A stretch of 64,000 nt of DNA from Anaerolineales bacterium (GTDB taxonomy: Bacteria; Chloroflexota; Anaerolineae; 4572-78; J111). Every line of letters begins with the position of its first letter. Position 1 is the first letter of the stretch. Positions 16,697-24,756 of the stretch are shown here, piece by piece. The stretch spans positions 868,001-932,000 of the forward strand of contig JABTUW010000002.1 in assembly GCA_015075185.1 (NCBI GenBank). Reading direction: 5' to 3'. A program made the position numbers and the translations under genes. The notes beneath the pieces are model-generated. The model was not told where the DNA came from, did no database searches, and saw nothing but the letters and a program-made list of their open reading frames with translations.

Positions 16697-18283
16697 TTAA
16701 CTCCGGCCTTTAGCAGCACCACAGCCGTACAACCACTCCCGGCCATCGGCCTGGATAAACTCATCCGCTTTGCTGGGGCCCCAGGAACCGGATTCGTAAA
16801 AAATAATGGCGGGGGCGTATTTACTTTGCCAGCCCTGGAGAATGGGGTCAATGATGCGCCAGGCCAGCTCGATTTCGTCGCCACGAGTGAAGAGGGAGGC
16901 ATCGCCCTGAAGCGCATCCAGAATCAGCCGCTCATAGGCGTCGGGCAAGATGTTTTTGCCAAAATCTTGCTCGTACAGAAAGGTCATATCCACGGAGCGG
17001 GTGCGCATACCGGCGCCGGGGATTTTGGTTTCAAAGCTCAACTGGATGCCCTCGTTGGGCTGAAGGCACAGGCTTAAGCGGTTCGGCGGCAGTTGATCGT
17101 CGGGGGCCAGGGGGAACATCAAGTGGGGCACGTGGCGGAACTGGACGGTGACCTCGGTCAGTTTGTCAGTCAGGGCTTTGCCGGAGCGCAGGTAAAAGGG
17201 AACATTGCGCCAGCGCCAGTTATCAATAAATAGTTTGATCGCGGCATACGTGGCGGTTTCGGTGCCGGGAGCGACGCCTTTTTCATCGCGGTAACTGCGG
17301 TACTGCGCCCGCACCGTGTATTGAGCCACCTCTTCCGGTTTGATCTGGCGGACCGCTTTGAGTACCTTGACTTTTTCGTCGCGCAGGGAGACGGCATTGA
17401 ACTCGGCCGGCGGCTCCATGGCGGTCAAGGTGAGCAGTTGCAGCAGGTGGTTCTGAAACATATCGCGTAAGACGCCCGCCGTATCATAGTAACCGGCCCG
17501 GCTGCCCAGGCCAACATCCTCCGAAACCATAATCTGGACGTGGTCAATGTAGTTACGATTCCAGAGCGGTTCAAAGATGGCATTGGCAAAGCGGAAGACC
17601 AACAGGTTTTGGACAGTTTCTTTGCCCAGGTAATGGTCAATCCGGTAGACCTGGCTTTCGTGGAAAACCTCGTGGACCTGGTGGTTCAGTTCGATGGCCG
17701 AGGCCAGGTCATAGCCAAAAGGTTTTTCGATGATGATTCGCCGCCAGTTATCGCCGGTCTGTTGGGCCAGACCGGCCTGGCCCAATTGCTCCACGATCAC
17801 CGGGTAAAGCAGCGGCGGGGTAGACAGGTAAAAGAGGCAGTTGCAGCCGGCCCCGACTTGTTCGTCAATTTGGGCAAGCAGCTTGCCCAGGCCCGCGTAG
17901 CCAGCCGGGTCGTCATAATTGGCCTGATGGTAATGCAGCTCTTCGGCAAACTTGGGCCAGGCGCTGCACTCGTCCGGCTTAAGGCGCGAGAAGCGGGCAA
18001 TACCCTCTTTGACTTTTTGGCGGAAGCTGTCATTGTCCATCTCGCTGCGAGCCACGCCGACGACGGCAAAGTTCTCCGGCAGCAGCTCTTCGCAGGCCAG
18101 GCTGAACAGCGCCGGCATGAGTTTCCGTTCGGTCAAGTCGCCCGAAGCGCCGAAGATGACGACCACACATGGCTCGGGTACCTTGCGGACGACATCCTTG
18201 TTCGTTGGGGCCGTAGAAACGATGGTAGATTTGTCATTCGTCGGCAAAGCCACCATCCCGCTGGCATATGGGTTAGTTGCCAT
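16697..18283 (-). CDS. zwf: Glucose-6-phosphate 1-dehydrogenase
   Basis: First enzyme of the oxidative pentose phosphate pathway, producing NADPH and 6-phosphogluconolactone. In the 528-aa protein the nucleotide-binding 'VVIFGASGDLTERKL' begins near residue 41, 'IIEKPFG' lies near 184-190 and the active site 'RIDHYLGKE' at 214-222. Downstream blocks 'VGLGSRAGYYDTAGVLRDMFQNHLLQLL' type and 'RSGKAL' are also present. An N-terminal tail of about 35 residues before the Rossmann strand is longer than usual but has a good RBS (GAGGAAGGAAAAG) just upstream of the ATG at 18283. Forms an operon with pgl (3-nt gap). Confidence 0.95.
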   Translation of the reverse strand: MATNPYASGMVALPTNDKSTIVSTAPTNKDVVRKVPEPCVVVIFGASGDLTERKLMPALFSLACEELLPENFAVVGVARSEMDNDSFRQKVKEGIARFSRLKPDECSAWPKFAEELHYHQANYDDPAGYAGLGKLLAQIDEQVGAGCNCLFYLSTPPLLYPVIVEQLGQAGLAQQTGDNWRRIIIEKPFGYDLASAIELNHQVHEVFHESQVYRIDHYLGKETVQNLLVFRFANAIFEPLWNRNYIDHVQIMVSEDVGLGSRAGYYDTAGVLRDMFQNHLLQLLTLTAMEPPAEFNAVSLRDEKVKVLKAVRQIKPEEVAQYTVRAQYRSYRDEKGVAPGTETATYAAIKLFIDNWRWRNVPFYLRSGKALTDKLTEVTVQFRHVPHLMFPLAPDDQLPPNRLSLCLQPNEGIQLSFETKIPGAGMRTRSVDMTFLYEQDFGKNILPDAYERLILDALQGDASLFTRGDEIELAWRIIDPILQGWQSKYAPAIIFYESGSWGPSKADEFIQADGREWLYGCGAAKGRS

Positions 18284-18424
18284 CTCACTTTTCCTTCCTC
18301 AATTGGCAGGCACATAATTTATTGCAGCATCAACGCAGTCTGTAAATAGAACCGCGATGTTCAGGAGCATTGAGTGTGGGAGATTTTATTGTAGCACAGA
18401 AGCTCAAAAAGAGGAACTTGGGTG

Positions 18425-18456
18425 AGATCTCAAAGGTCTTTAAAACCTTTGAGGTC
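18425..18456. repeat. Imperfect palindrome of the AGACCT class
   Basis: AGATCTCAAAGGTCTTT ... ACCTTTGAGGTCT. It has the same core (CTCAAAGGT / ACCTTTGAG) as the perfect 33-bp palindrome embedded in the ATPase gene at 56835-56867. Confidence 0.6.
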
Positions 18457-18476
18457 TGTCGAGCCTGTGCTATAAT
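18449..18476 (+). promoter_or_regulatory. Putative promoter of the GCS2-type ligase gene
   Basis: Consensus -10 TATAAT at 18471-18476. A -35-like TTGAGG at 18449-18454 (16-bp spacing) is supplied by the right arm of the palindrome at 18425-18456. The start codon is 51 bp downstream of the -10. Confidence 0.5.
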
Positions 18477-18526
18477 TCGTCAAAATGTGGGTCGGCGAAA
18501 GGCATTAGGCAAAGGGGAGGCTACAA

Positions 18527-19624
18527 GTGGAGGACCTAACGATAGGCATTGAAGAGGAATACCAAATCATTGATCCCCAAACCCGGGAGTTGACCTCGTT
18601 CATCACCGAGTTCCTGGATAAAGGGGCGGTACTCTTCCGGGATCAGGTCAAACCGGAATTCATGCAATCTCAGGTCGAGGTCGGCAGCCATGTCTGCCGC
18701 AATATCAAGGAGGCCCGCCAGGAGATTACCCGGCTGCGCGGGGTTGTCGCCGAGATTGCCGACAAAGGCGGGCGGAAAATTGTGGCGGCCGGGACTCACC
18801 CGTTTTCGCGCTGGCAGGATCAACTGGTCACCGATAAGGACCGTTACAAGGGGCTTATTGCCAATATGCAGATGGTGGCTCAACGGCTGCTTATCTTCGG
18901 GATGCACGTGCATGTCGGCATCAAGGACCCTGATTTGCGCATTGACGTGATGAATCAGATGAGCTATTTTATGCCCCACATTTTAACCCTCTCCACCTCG
19001 TCTCCTTTCTGGCTGGGCCGTAATAGCGGTTTAAAATCGTACCGCAGTATCATTTTTGAAGATTTGCCCCGCACCGGCCCGCCGGAATATTTTAGTTCGG
19101 CCCAGGAGTATGACCGCTACGTGCAAACGCTCGTCAAAACTAACTGTATCGAAGAGCCGACCAAAATCTGGTGGGACATCCGGCCCCATCCCAAGTTCCC
19201 CACGCTGGAATTCAGAATGTGCGATTGTGTCACCAAAGTTGATGATGTACTGGCGATTGCCGCCCTGATTCAGGCCATCGTCGCCAAGCTGATTCGCCTG
19301 CGCAAAAACAACCAGAGCTGGCGGATCTATCGCCGCGGGTTGATTGCCGAAAATAAATGGCGGGCCATCAAAGATGGGATTGATGGCAAACTGATTGACC
19401 TGGGCAAGGAGGAAGAAGTGCCGCTGCGCCTGTTGATGAGCGAACTGCTAGACATCATTGACGATGTGGTGGATGAACTGGGGACGCGCCGCGAGATTGA
19501 GCGCATCAGAACAATTTTGAAAGAAGGGACCAGCGCCGACCGCCAACTGCGCAAATACCACGAGACCAACGACCTGAAAGCGGTGGTGGACATGCTGGCC
19601 GAGGAAACCGTCCTGGGGTGTTGA
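18527..19624 (+). CDS. Carboxylate-amine ligase, GCS2 family (YbdK-like glutamate-cysteine ligase)
   Basis: ATP-dependent ligase of the glutamate-cysteine ligase type 2 fold. The 365-aa protein opens with 'TIGIEEEYQIIDPQTREL', carries 'ESQVE'-like 'QSQVEVGSHVC', 'GTHPFSRW', 'GMHVHVGI', 'STSSPFWLGRNSGLKSYR', and 'WWDIRPHPKFPTLEFRMCD'. These are the metal/ATP-binding blocks of the YbdK family. Such proteins make gamma-glutamylcysteine weakly or act on other amino acids, so the exact product is open. Translation starts at GTG 18527, supported by AGGGGAGG six bases upstream. A 69-aa frame begins 5 nt after its stop. Confidence 0.88.
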   Translation: MEDLTIGIEEEYQIIDPQTRELTSFITEFLDKGAVLFRDQVKPEFMQSQVEVGSHVCRNIKEARQEITRLRGVVAEIADKGGRKIVAAGTHPFSRWQDQLVTDKDRYKGLIANMQMVAQRLLIFGMHVHVGIKDPDLRIDVMNQMSYFMPHILTLSTSSPFWLGRNSGLKSYRSIIFEDLPRTGPPEYFSSAQEYDRYVQTLVKTNCIEEPTKIWWDIRPHPKFPTLEFRMCDCVTKVDDVLAIAALIQAIVAKLIRLRKNNQSWRIYRRGLIAENKWRAIKDGIDGKLIDLGKEEEVPLRLLMSELLDIIDDVVDELGTRREIERIRTILKEGTSADRQLRKYHETNDLKAVVDMLAEETVLGC

Positions 19625-19628
19625 CCCG

Positions 19629-19838
19629 TTGCCTAAGCGCCAACTGACACTGGATAAACTGCTGGATACTTTCTTTCACCTGCCCACCCTGGCAGTCATT
19701 GCCGTTATTGCCCTGGTAATGCTGTGGCAAGTCTATGATTTTGATTTTAATCTGGGGAATGACTTTTTCCGCTTAAGCAGCAATCGGGGCAATATCACGC
19801 TGCACTGGACGGATGGCTGCTGTGAGCTGGATTGGTGA
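19629..19838 (+). CDS. Small single-pass membrane protein, unknown
   Basis: 69-aa frame starting at TTG 5 nt after the preceding stop, so presumably translated by reinitiation. It has a basic N-terminus, one membrane helix (about residues 18-36, 'LPTLAVIAVIALVMLWQV') and a short outer tail with 'CC'. A strong terminator follows 25 nt later, consistent with this being the last gene of the transcript. No family recognised; the start codon is uncertain. Confidence 0.5.
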   Translation: MPKRQLTLDKLLDTFFHLPTLAVIAVIALVMLWQVYDFDFNLGNDFFRLSSNRGNITLHWTDGCCELDW

Positions 19839-19862
19839 GTAAAAATTAAGTGAGTTGAAATA

Positions 19863-19896
19863 AAAAAAGCGCGATCCAATTGAGTCGCGCTTTTTT
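19863..19896. terminator. Intrinsic terminator, A-run/T-run symmetric
   Basis: AAAAAAGCGCGA (19863-19874) / TCGCGCTTTTTT (19885-19896) with a 10-nt loop; works in either direction. Confidence 0.88.
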
Positions 19897-20312
19897 ATTA
19901 AAAGGACGCCCCGCCGAGCCGTGTGCATTCCATTTGTCCTTGAACCTGCTCATTAAAAAGCAGGGGGGTGCTCGGATAGAAGGTGTTGCCTTGCCTTGGC
20001 GAAGGCTACCGCATCCCCTCTAAAACAAAAGCTCCCATTCAAGGTACTGTTGGCTCAAGACGCGTGGAGCATCACGAGAACAGCAGGGACAGTTCCATAG
20101 TGTAGCATAGGTGGCTGAAATTGACAAATTATTCCAGGCAGCTCGGTAGGACGAACTGCCGGCTCGTCCTACCGAGTCACTTAAAATTTGGGCCAGATCG
20201 CTTATGCTCGACCCTCTTTTTACCCCGTTTTTGAGAAAAAACAACCCTCAAAGAGGTTATCCAATAAAAACTGTTCCTCATCGTTTTGACATAATATCAG
20301 GTCTTAGAAACC
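19897..20312. other. Long non-coding stretch with several hairpins
   Basis: No convincing gene is seen between the terminator at 19896 and the promoter at 20313. Visible structures are: CCGAGC...GCTCGG closing a region that contains CCTGCT/AGCAGG (about 19912-19977), the hairpin GCCTT-GGCG-AAGGC (about 19994-20007) and the perfect 13-bp palindrome at 20142-20176. The first two could belong to a structured RNA of ~150 nt; I do not recognise it as 6S, SRP, RNase P, tmRNA or any riboswitch class I know. Confidence 0.45.
20142..20176. repeat. Perfect 13-bp palindrome
   Basis: CTCGGTAGGACGA (20142-20154) / TCGTCCTACCGAG (20164-20176), 9-nt loop, intergenic, no T-run. Similar in style to the TAGGACAAGTTG palindrome at 42078-42098. 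Confidence 0.7.
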
Positions 20313-20341
20313 TTGCACTTTATGTCTATCTAAAGTATAAT
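20313..20341 (+). promoter_or_regulatory. Sigma-70-type promoter
   Basis: TTGCAC (20313-20318), 17-bp spacer, TATAAT (20336-20341). It would give a leader of about 130 nt before the TTG start at 20478. Confidence 0.7.
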
Positions 20342-20477
20342 TAAGTGGGTAATTTTCTCATCAGCGCCTTGTTAAGGGTGACTGTAATTCTTACCGTCGA
20401 TAATATCCTAACACCTATTAACTGAACTCTCACCTAAGCAAGATGTTGGACCGTAAATAGGCGGTGAGGAGGCAACA

Positions 20478-22532
20478 TTGGCAATATTTCCTATGATCAA
20501 TAGCTCTGTCTTTCAATCGCTTCATCTGGTGCTGGGCCTAGCTCTCTGGCAAGCAACTCCAAGCGAAAGCCCTGTATGGATTAGAATTGCATTTTTAATT
20601 GCGCTTGGTTTAACCGCCCTCATGTTTTGGATATACTTCCGGCCTGATTTTCATCTAGGCCAAACGCTGGGCACTGTTTTGATCATTATGGGGGGCCTGG
20701 TTACAACTGCTTTGTTTCTAGTGCTACTTTTTAGAATAAACCCTTTTCCTTTCATTCGAGCCAATGCCGAGACAATGGGCCTGGGACAACTGGTCAATTT
20801 TGACACAGCTTTTGCCAATGGCTTGCCCGACGCCGTAGCGGAAAATATCGGCGTGGTGAATGTGGTCCGGGAAGATACCGACGCCGATGGCTTTCAAGAG
20901 TGGGTTGTTTTTTACCTGTTCGACAAACGCGCTCGAAATAGCCCCATCCACGGGGCTGTTTATGACAACGACCGGGGCAATCCCCCGGTTATTTTCCCTT
21001 ATCAACTCCAGGCTCCCGACCGCAATTATTTGAGCGAGCAGCAAGTATTTGGCCCCAGCTTGACTGTTCAGGATGTGGCTGCTGACCAGAATGGCCGAGA
21101 TGGCGCGAATGTGCCTGAAATAATTGTTCAGGGTGGCTATGAATTAAGCATCTTCCGCTTTAAGGAAAACTCAGATCCCTGGAGTTTTCCCACCGATTCA
21201 CCGGCCCGCTACCAACCGATTGGCTTCTTTCGCGGTAATGGGGGGGTGAGCATCAATCTTAATCAAGGGGCCGCGGCTTACGGTCAGGTTACGGTCATTG
21301 ACCGCAACGGTTTCGAGCGGAGTCAATTGGCAATTCGTTCCGTTTTCGGCCTTGTCACCGGGCCCGATGGGAATCAAACCTATCTGGATCCGATTCCGCC
21401 CCTGGGGGATGTTGGCGCGCCTCGCCTGGCCGCCCCCATTTTGTCAACCGTAGATTTTTACCCGGCCCCGCCCGACGAAATACTTAACACGCCTTTCCCG
21501 GAGAAGATCGTTCTAGGCTTTTATGCCGCTACGTGTGGCACGGCAGACAATTCGCTCTGCAACAGTGATACGATGGCCACCCGTTTGTCATGGCGTCCCC
21601 CCAATAGCCCATTGAACAATTTCCTGGCCGGCGAGGCCCTGGCTGCATTTAATTCGGGTAATCCGGGCTACTTCAACTTGCCTGCTTTTAGCGCCAATTC
21701 AAATATCCTGGTCTCTCAACTTCGTTATTACCCACAATTAGAAACAGACCCTGATTTGTTGGCGACTGGCGGCGGCCGAGATGTCGTGACGGGCGAGCAG
21801 GGGCAAAGCGGTTGCGTCGGTATAAATTTCACCGTCAATGGTTCGGCCTCACAGGAGGCTTACTATCAGTTGGGCTTGAGCGCTGGGCAGTGGAAGATTC
21901 TGCGGCGTGTGCCAGATTGTAGACCGATTCCCCCCCAGTTCTGCACATTTAGGATAGAGGCCCAACCCGCACCGCAAACGGTGCAAGTCCCTGTCATCTT
22001 TTTGGTTACCGTGTACGACGAAACCGGGGCCCCTATTCCCGCGGGGGCGATTACCTGGGAGTTTGGGGATGGCAATCCAGGTATCAGCGGTACTGGCAGT
22101 GGCGCTGCGGCAGCCCAACACACCTATGCCACGGCTAATACTTTTTTTGTTAACGTTCGTGGAACGGATAATCGTGGGATTCTATGTGCCTCTGCGAGTA
22201 TTCCGGTAACAGTGGTGCCTCCTACCCCAACACCTGTGCCTCTCTTCCCCATCATCACGGCGCCGGCTACCGCCTCAGTTTGTGAGGAGGTGCCTTTTTC
22301 CGGCGCGGAGTCTCAGCCCCAGGGTCAGATTAGCATGTATGAATGGAATTTTGGCGATGGCAGCACAGGCAATGGCATGGACCTCACCCACAAATATACC
22401 GAGCCTGATGTTTATACGGTTACGCTGGTCATCAGAGATAATGCAAGGCTACCTAGCCTTCCTGCCAGCCATACAATAACAATCACCCCGCCTTCCACGC
22501 CGCCATGTGGCCCGGTACCTTGTTGTAAGTAA
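20478..22532 (+). CDS. Membrane-anchored protein with two C-terminal PKD domains
   Basis: 684-aa envelope protein. The N-terminal ~90 residues contain three hydrophobic segments (about 9-24, 33-52, 63-84), followed by a large extracytoplasmic region with Asp/Asn-rich 'REDTDADGFQEWVVF' and other beta-rich blocks that I cannot assign. Two PKD-type Ig folds end the protein (about 500-585 and 600-680), with 'WEFGDGNPG' ... 'HTYATANTFFVNVRG' and 'YEWNFGDGSTGNG' ... 'HKYTEPDVYTVTLVI'. PKD domains usually serve surface adhesion or glycan/protein binding. The start is TTG 20478, chosen for the strong GTGAGGAGG upstream; an ATG lies 15 bp further in. Cysteine pairs in the outer region suggest an oxidised, exported protein. 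Confidence 0.8.
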   Translation: MAIFPMINSSVFQSLHLVLGLALWQATPSESPVWIRIAFLIALGLTALMFWIYFRPDFHLGQTLGTVLIIMGGLVTTALFLVLLFRINPFPFIRANAETMGLGQLVNFDTAFANGLPDAVAENIGVVNVVREDTDADGFQEWVVFYLFDKRARNSPIHGAVYDNDRGNPPVIFPYQLQAPDRNYLSEQQVFGPSLTVQDVAADQNGRDGANVPEIIVQGGYELSIFRFKENSDPWSFPTDSPARYQPIGFFRGNGGVSINLNQGAAAYGQVTVIDRNGFERSQLAIRSVFGLVTGPDGNQTYLDPIPPLGDVGAPRLAAPILSTVDFYPAPPDEILNTPFPEKIVLGFYAATCGTADNSLCNSDTMATRLSWRPPNSPLNNFLAGEALAAFNSGNPGYFNLPAFSANSNILVSQLRYYPQLETDPDLLATGGGRDVVTGEQGQSGCVGINFTVNGSASQEAYYQLGLSAGQWKILRRVPDCRPIPPQFCTFRIEAQPAPQTVQVPVIFLVTVYDETGAPIPAGAITWEFGDGNPGISGTGSGAAAAQHTYATANTFFVNVRGTDNRGILCASASIPVTVVPPTPTPVPLFPIITAPATASVCEEVPFSGAESQPQGQISMYEWNFGDGSTGNGMDLTHKYTEPDVYTVTLVIRDNARLPSLPASHTITITPPSTPPCGPVPCCK

Positions 22533-22595
22533 AGCTGTAAAATTATTTGTCATTTTTACCCGACTCCTTACTGCCAGCGCTTTAATTGGGATAGA

Positions 22596-22624
22596 TTGTT
22601 AAAAATTCTATCTTTTGGTAAAAT
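22596..22624 (+). promoter_or_regulatory. Putative promoter of the zinc-ribbon gene
   Basis: TTGTTA (22596-22601), 17-bp spacer, TAAAAT (22619-22624), 56 bp before the start codon at 22680. Confidence 0.5.
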
Positions 22625-22679
22625 TTGCTTGCGCCTTCCCCCTGTTAAAGGCGCAAATCTCAAATTAAGGAATTAAAAA

Positions 22680-23159
22680 ATGAACTGCCCAAATTGTGGC
22701 GCTGAAAATGAGGTGGGCGCTCGTTTTTGTGTGGAATGCGGCGCGCCCCTCGAAACCCAACTGAATCTGCCTGATCGTCCCCCCGAAGCGGATGAGGATG
22801 ACAGTGATCGCACGATTATGTCGAGCATGAGCCGCATCGCCGAAGAGGCCAAAACCATGGCTGTCACCCAGGATCAATTGGCGGCGGCTGAGGCTGAAGC
22901 GGCCTCTTCTTTCGACCGTCCACCGGAGCCGGAGCCGATCCCCGTGCCCCCTTCCGCCGCCGGGAGCGGCAGCTCTGGGGGAGGGGCCCAGGGATTCATG
23001 ACCCAACGTAATATTATTATTGCGGTTATAGTTATTTTACTGCTGTGTTGCTGCTGCTGCGCTCTGGGCGTCGGCGCAAGTGTTGGCTCTGACCCGGATG
23101 CCTTTGAGGACCTAATCCGTGAACTTAGCTCGCTCTCTCTGCAGCTATGGATTGTTTAG
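22680..23159 (+). CDS. Zinc-ribbon membrane protein
   Basis: 159-aa protein starting with a zinc ribbon, Cys3/Cys6 ('NCPNCG') and Cys18/Cys21 ('FCVECG'), followed by an acidic, disordered linker with a Pro/Gly/Ser-rich end and a single C-terminal membrane helix near residues 114-137 that contains five consecutive cysteines. This domain order (zinc_ribbon_2, linker, membrane helix) is common among small uncharacterised bacterial proteins, where the ribbon sits in the cytoplasm. The polycysteine run in the helix is a possible acylation site, as inference only. Monocistronic between its own promoter and terminator. Confidence 0.8.
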   Translation: MNCPNCGAENEVGARFCVECGAPLETQLNLPDRPPEADEDDSDRTIMSSMSRIAEEAKTMAVTQDQLAAAEAEAASSFDRPPEPEPIPVPPSAAGSGSSGGGAQGFMTQRNIIIAVIVILLLCCCCCALGVGASVGSDPDAFEDLIRELSSLSLQLWIV

Positions 23160-23177
23160 CCAATTAGTTGCTTGCAC

Positions 23178-23209
23178 AAAAAGGGCCGTCTTACACAGAC
23201 GGCCTTTTT
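23178..23209 (+). terminator. Intrinsic terminator
   Basis: GGCCGTC (23184-23190) / GACGGCC (23198-23204) extended by A/T pairs, followed by TTTTT; 19 nt after the zinc-ribbon gene. Confidence 0.85.
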
Positions 23210-23237
23210 GCTACTCAAACTAATGAATTACCCCGTG

Positions 23238-23310
23238 TGCCCTCGACGGGATTCGAACCCGTGTCGCAGCCTTGAAAGGGCTGTGTCCTGGTCCTCTAGA
23301 CGACGAGGGC
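23238..23310 (-). tRNA. tRNA-Glu (anticodon TTC)
   Basis: On the minus strand the 73-nt sequence folds as a complete cloverleaf: acceptor GCCCTCG / CGAGGGC with discriminator A, D-arm with GTCTAGAGGACCAGGAC typical of tRNA-Glu, anticodon stem CAGCC/GGCTG with loop CTTTCAA (anticodon TTC), and T-arm CGGGTTCGAATCCCG. CCA is not encoded. A matching promoter lies upstream (23335-23363). Confidence 0.95.
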
Positions 23311-23334
23311 GGGATTATCACGACAACGGCGGGT

Positions 23335-23363
23335 AATATACCACCAGGATGAATTTTGGGCAA
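23335..23363 (-). promoter_or_regulatory. Promoter of tRNA-Glu
   Basis: Minus-strand TTGCCC (23363-23358), 17-bp spacer, TATATT (23340-23335), 25 nt upstream of the mature tRNA 5' end. Confidence 0.6.
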
Positions 23364-23509
23364 ACTCGGCTGGGCCAGTTAGATCCGCGCACTGACAAAT
23401 GTCACTAAGAAGTGGCGAGATTTATCACTATTATCTGGCAGCAATTTGTACTACACTTTTGTTTGTCCTTCTATCTCGACTGGAGTAAACTTGGAAAGGA
23501 AAAATAAAA

Positions 23510-23761
23510 ATGATACCAAAAGAAGCTTTTGCCGATATGAGAGAGAGACTCTTTGGCCTGCTGGACCGCTACCCCGAGGAGATGCGCGAGATCATCATGA
23601 CCCCTGAAGATAAGGCTAATGTCGCCGCGGCTGCTTTCTTTACGAATGAAGTAGCTTGCTTGGAAAATATGGATCCCATCGAGCGAGCCGAGGTTGTTAT
23701 GGCTTACATCGAGACGGTCTGGATGGCCGGCTATGAGGCTGGGCACGAGCGGGGCAGGTGA
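23510..23761 (+). CDS. Small hypothetical protein
   Basis: 83-aa acidic, all-helical protein with a good RBS (GGAAAGGAAA at 23494-23503) before the ATG. There is no membrane segment or known motif. It ends in a 'GYEAGHERGR' tail, a composition often seen in small proteins with a C-terminal His/Arg cluster. No operon partner: tRNA-Glu lies upstream on the other strand and the class II aldolase is convergent. Function unknown. Confidence 0.65.
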   Translation: MIPKEAFADMRERLFGLLDRYPEEMREIIMTPEDKANVAAAAFFTNEVACLENMDPIERAEVVMAYIETVWMAGYEAGHERGR

Positions 23762-23877
23762 AACGCTCCTACCAGGAACTAGCTCTGAGTCAATAAGTTC
23801 GGTTCCAATCTCCAGGAATTCGACGCGCTTGTAGTCAAGTTTGATTGCAATGATACTTCCCCTGAAGTATTTTTCCC

Positions 23878-24708
23878 CTACTTATTCAATTCCTGCATCA
23901 CCCTGGCGGTGATTATTTGCACCAGGTCCGTCTCCAGGCCATTGGCCGGAGGCGCGACCGGTCTGGTATGTTCCCCGTCCACGTGACAAACGCCGCAGTA
24001 CTCGCAAAAGTCAGCCTCATCTGCAGTCCGGGCCAAGCCCAACTTGCGCCGCGCCTGAATGAGCTTTTCTACCTGATGAGGCGGTAAAGGTTGACCGCCG
24101 CCCAATTGACGCAGCATGTAAGTGATACGGGCAATTTGCTCCAACGTTTCCGTGCGAAAGAAGGCATCCAGCGGGCTGCGGCCAACGGTCAGGCTGCCGT
24201 GCCGCTCCAAAACCAAGGCGTCATGCCCGGTAATTACCTCACGGATGGCCCGCGCATTTTCTTCGCTGGCCGGATTAGCATAAGGGGTAGTCGGAGTTAA
24301 CCCCAGCCCCACAATAGCTTCCGGCACCATACAATCGGCCAGAGAAATACCGGCAATACTCAAGGCAATCGCATGGGGGGGGTGAGCATGCACCACTGCC
24401 AGCACGTCGGGGCGCTGGTGATACACTTCCAGATGCATGGTGATTTCAGAGGTTGGTTTGAGATCCTGGTTGGCCGCAGTCACCGGCCCTACTTTGCGCC
24501 CGGCCAGATCAATCGTGATCAACTGGTCGGGGGTCATCATCCCTTTACACAGTCCGCTGGGGGTGACGAGGATCGTATTTTCGTCCACTCGAGCCGAGAT
24601 ATTACCGTCGGCGGCCACAATCAGGCCGCGCTCATACATAAGTTTGCCGACCAGGACAATTTCTTCACGTAAAGCTTGTTCTTTGGAGGAGAAAAAGGTT
24701 TGAGTCAT
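23878..24708 (-). CDS. Class II aldolase (fuculose-phosphate aldolase-like) with C-terminal targeting-like tail
   Basis: Zn-dependent aldolase/epimerase of the AraD/FucA superfamily that cleaves sugar phosphates such as L-fuculose-1-phosphate to DHAP or related products. The 276-aa protein has 'ADGNISARVDENTILVTPSG', the catalytic Glu in 'PTSEITMHLEVY', the Zn ligands in 'VVHAHPPHAIA' and a third His in 'LERHGSLTVG'. Residues 1-215 fit the family's normal size. Beyond that is a ~60-aa extension with 'CEYCGVCH', a Pro-rich linker and a final amphipathic helix 'DLVQIITARVMQELNK', the usual build of a bacterial microcompartment encapsulation peptide. It is the last gene of the co-oriented BMC run, 48 bp behind the receiver-ParA-like gene. 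Substrate is not determined. Confidence 0.85.
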   Translation of the reverse strand: MTQTFFSSKEQALREEIVLVGKLMYERGLIVAADGNISARVDENTILVTPSGLCKGMMTPDQLITIDLAGRKVGPVTAANQDLKPTSEITMHLEVYHQRPDVLAVVHAHPPHAIALSIAGISLADCMVPEAIVGLGLTPTTPYANPASEENARAIREVITGHDALVLERHGSLTVGRSPLDAFFRTETLEQIARITYMLRQLGGGQPLPPHQVEKLIQARRKLGLARTADEADFCEYCGVCHVDGEHTRPVAPPANGLETDLVQIITARVMQELNK

Positions 24709-24756
24709 TTTGGGTTCGGTATCCGGTTTAAGCTAAGGGAATGGGTCCCGCTTAGA

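Noticed and set aside
20020..20244. 74-codon minus-strand frame in the 19.9-20.3 kb gap
   Set aside because: No RBS, no motif, contains the intergenic 13-bp palindrome; probably non-coding.
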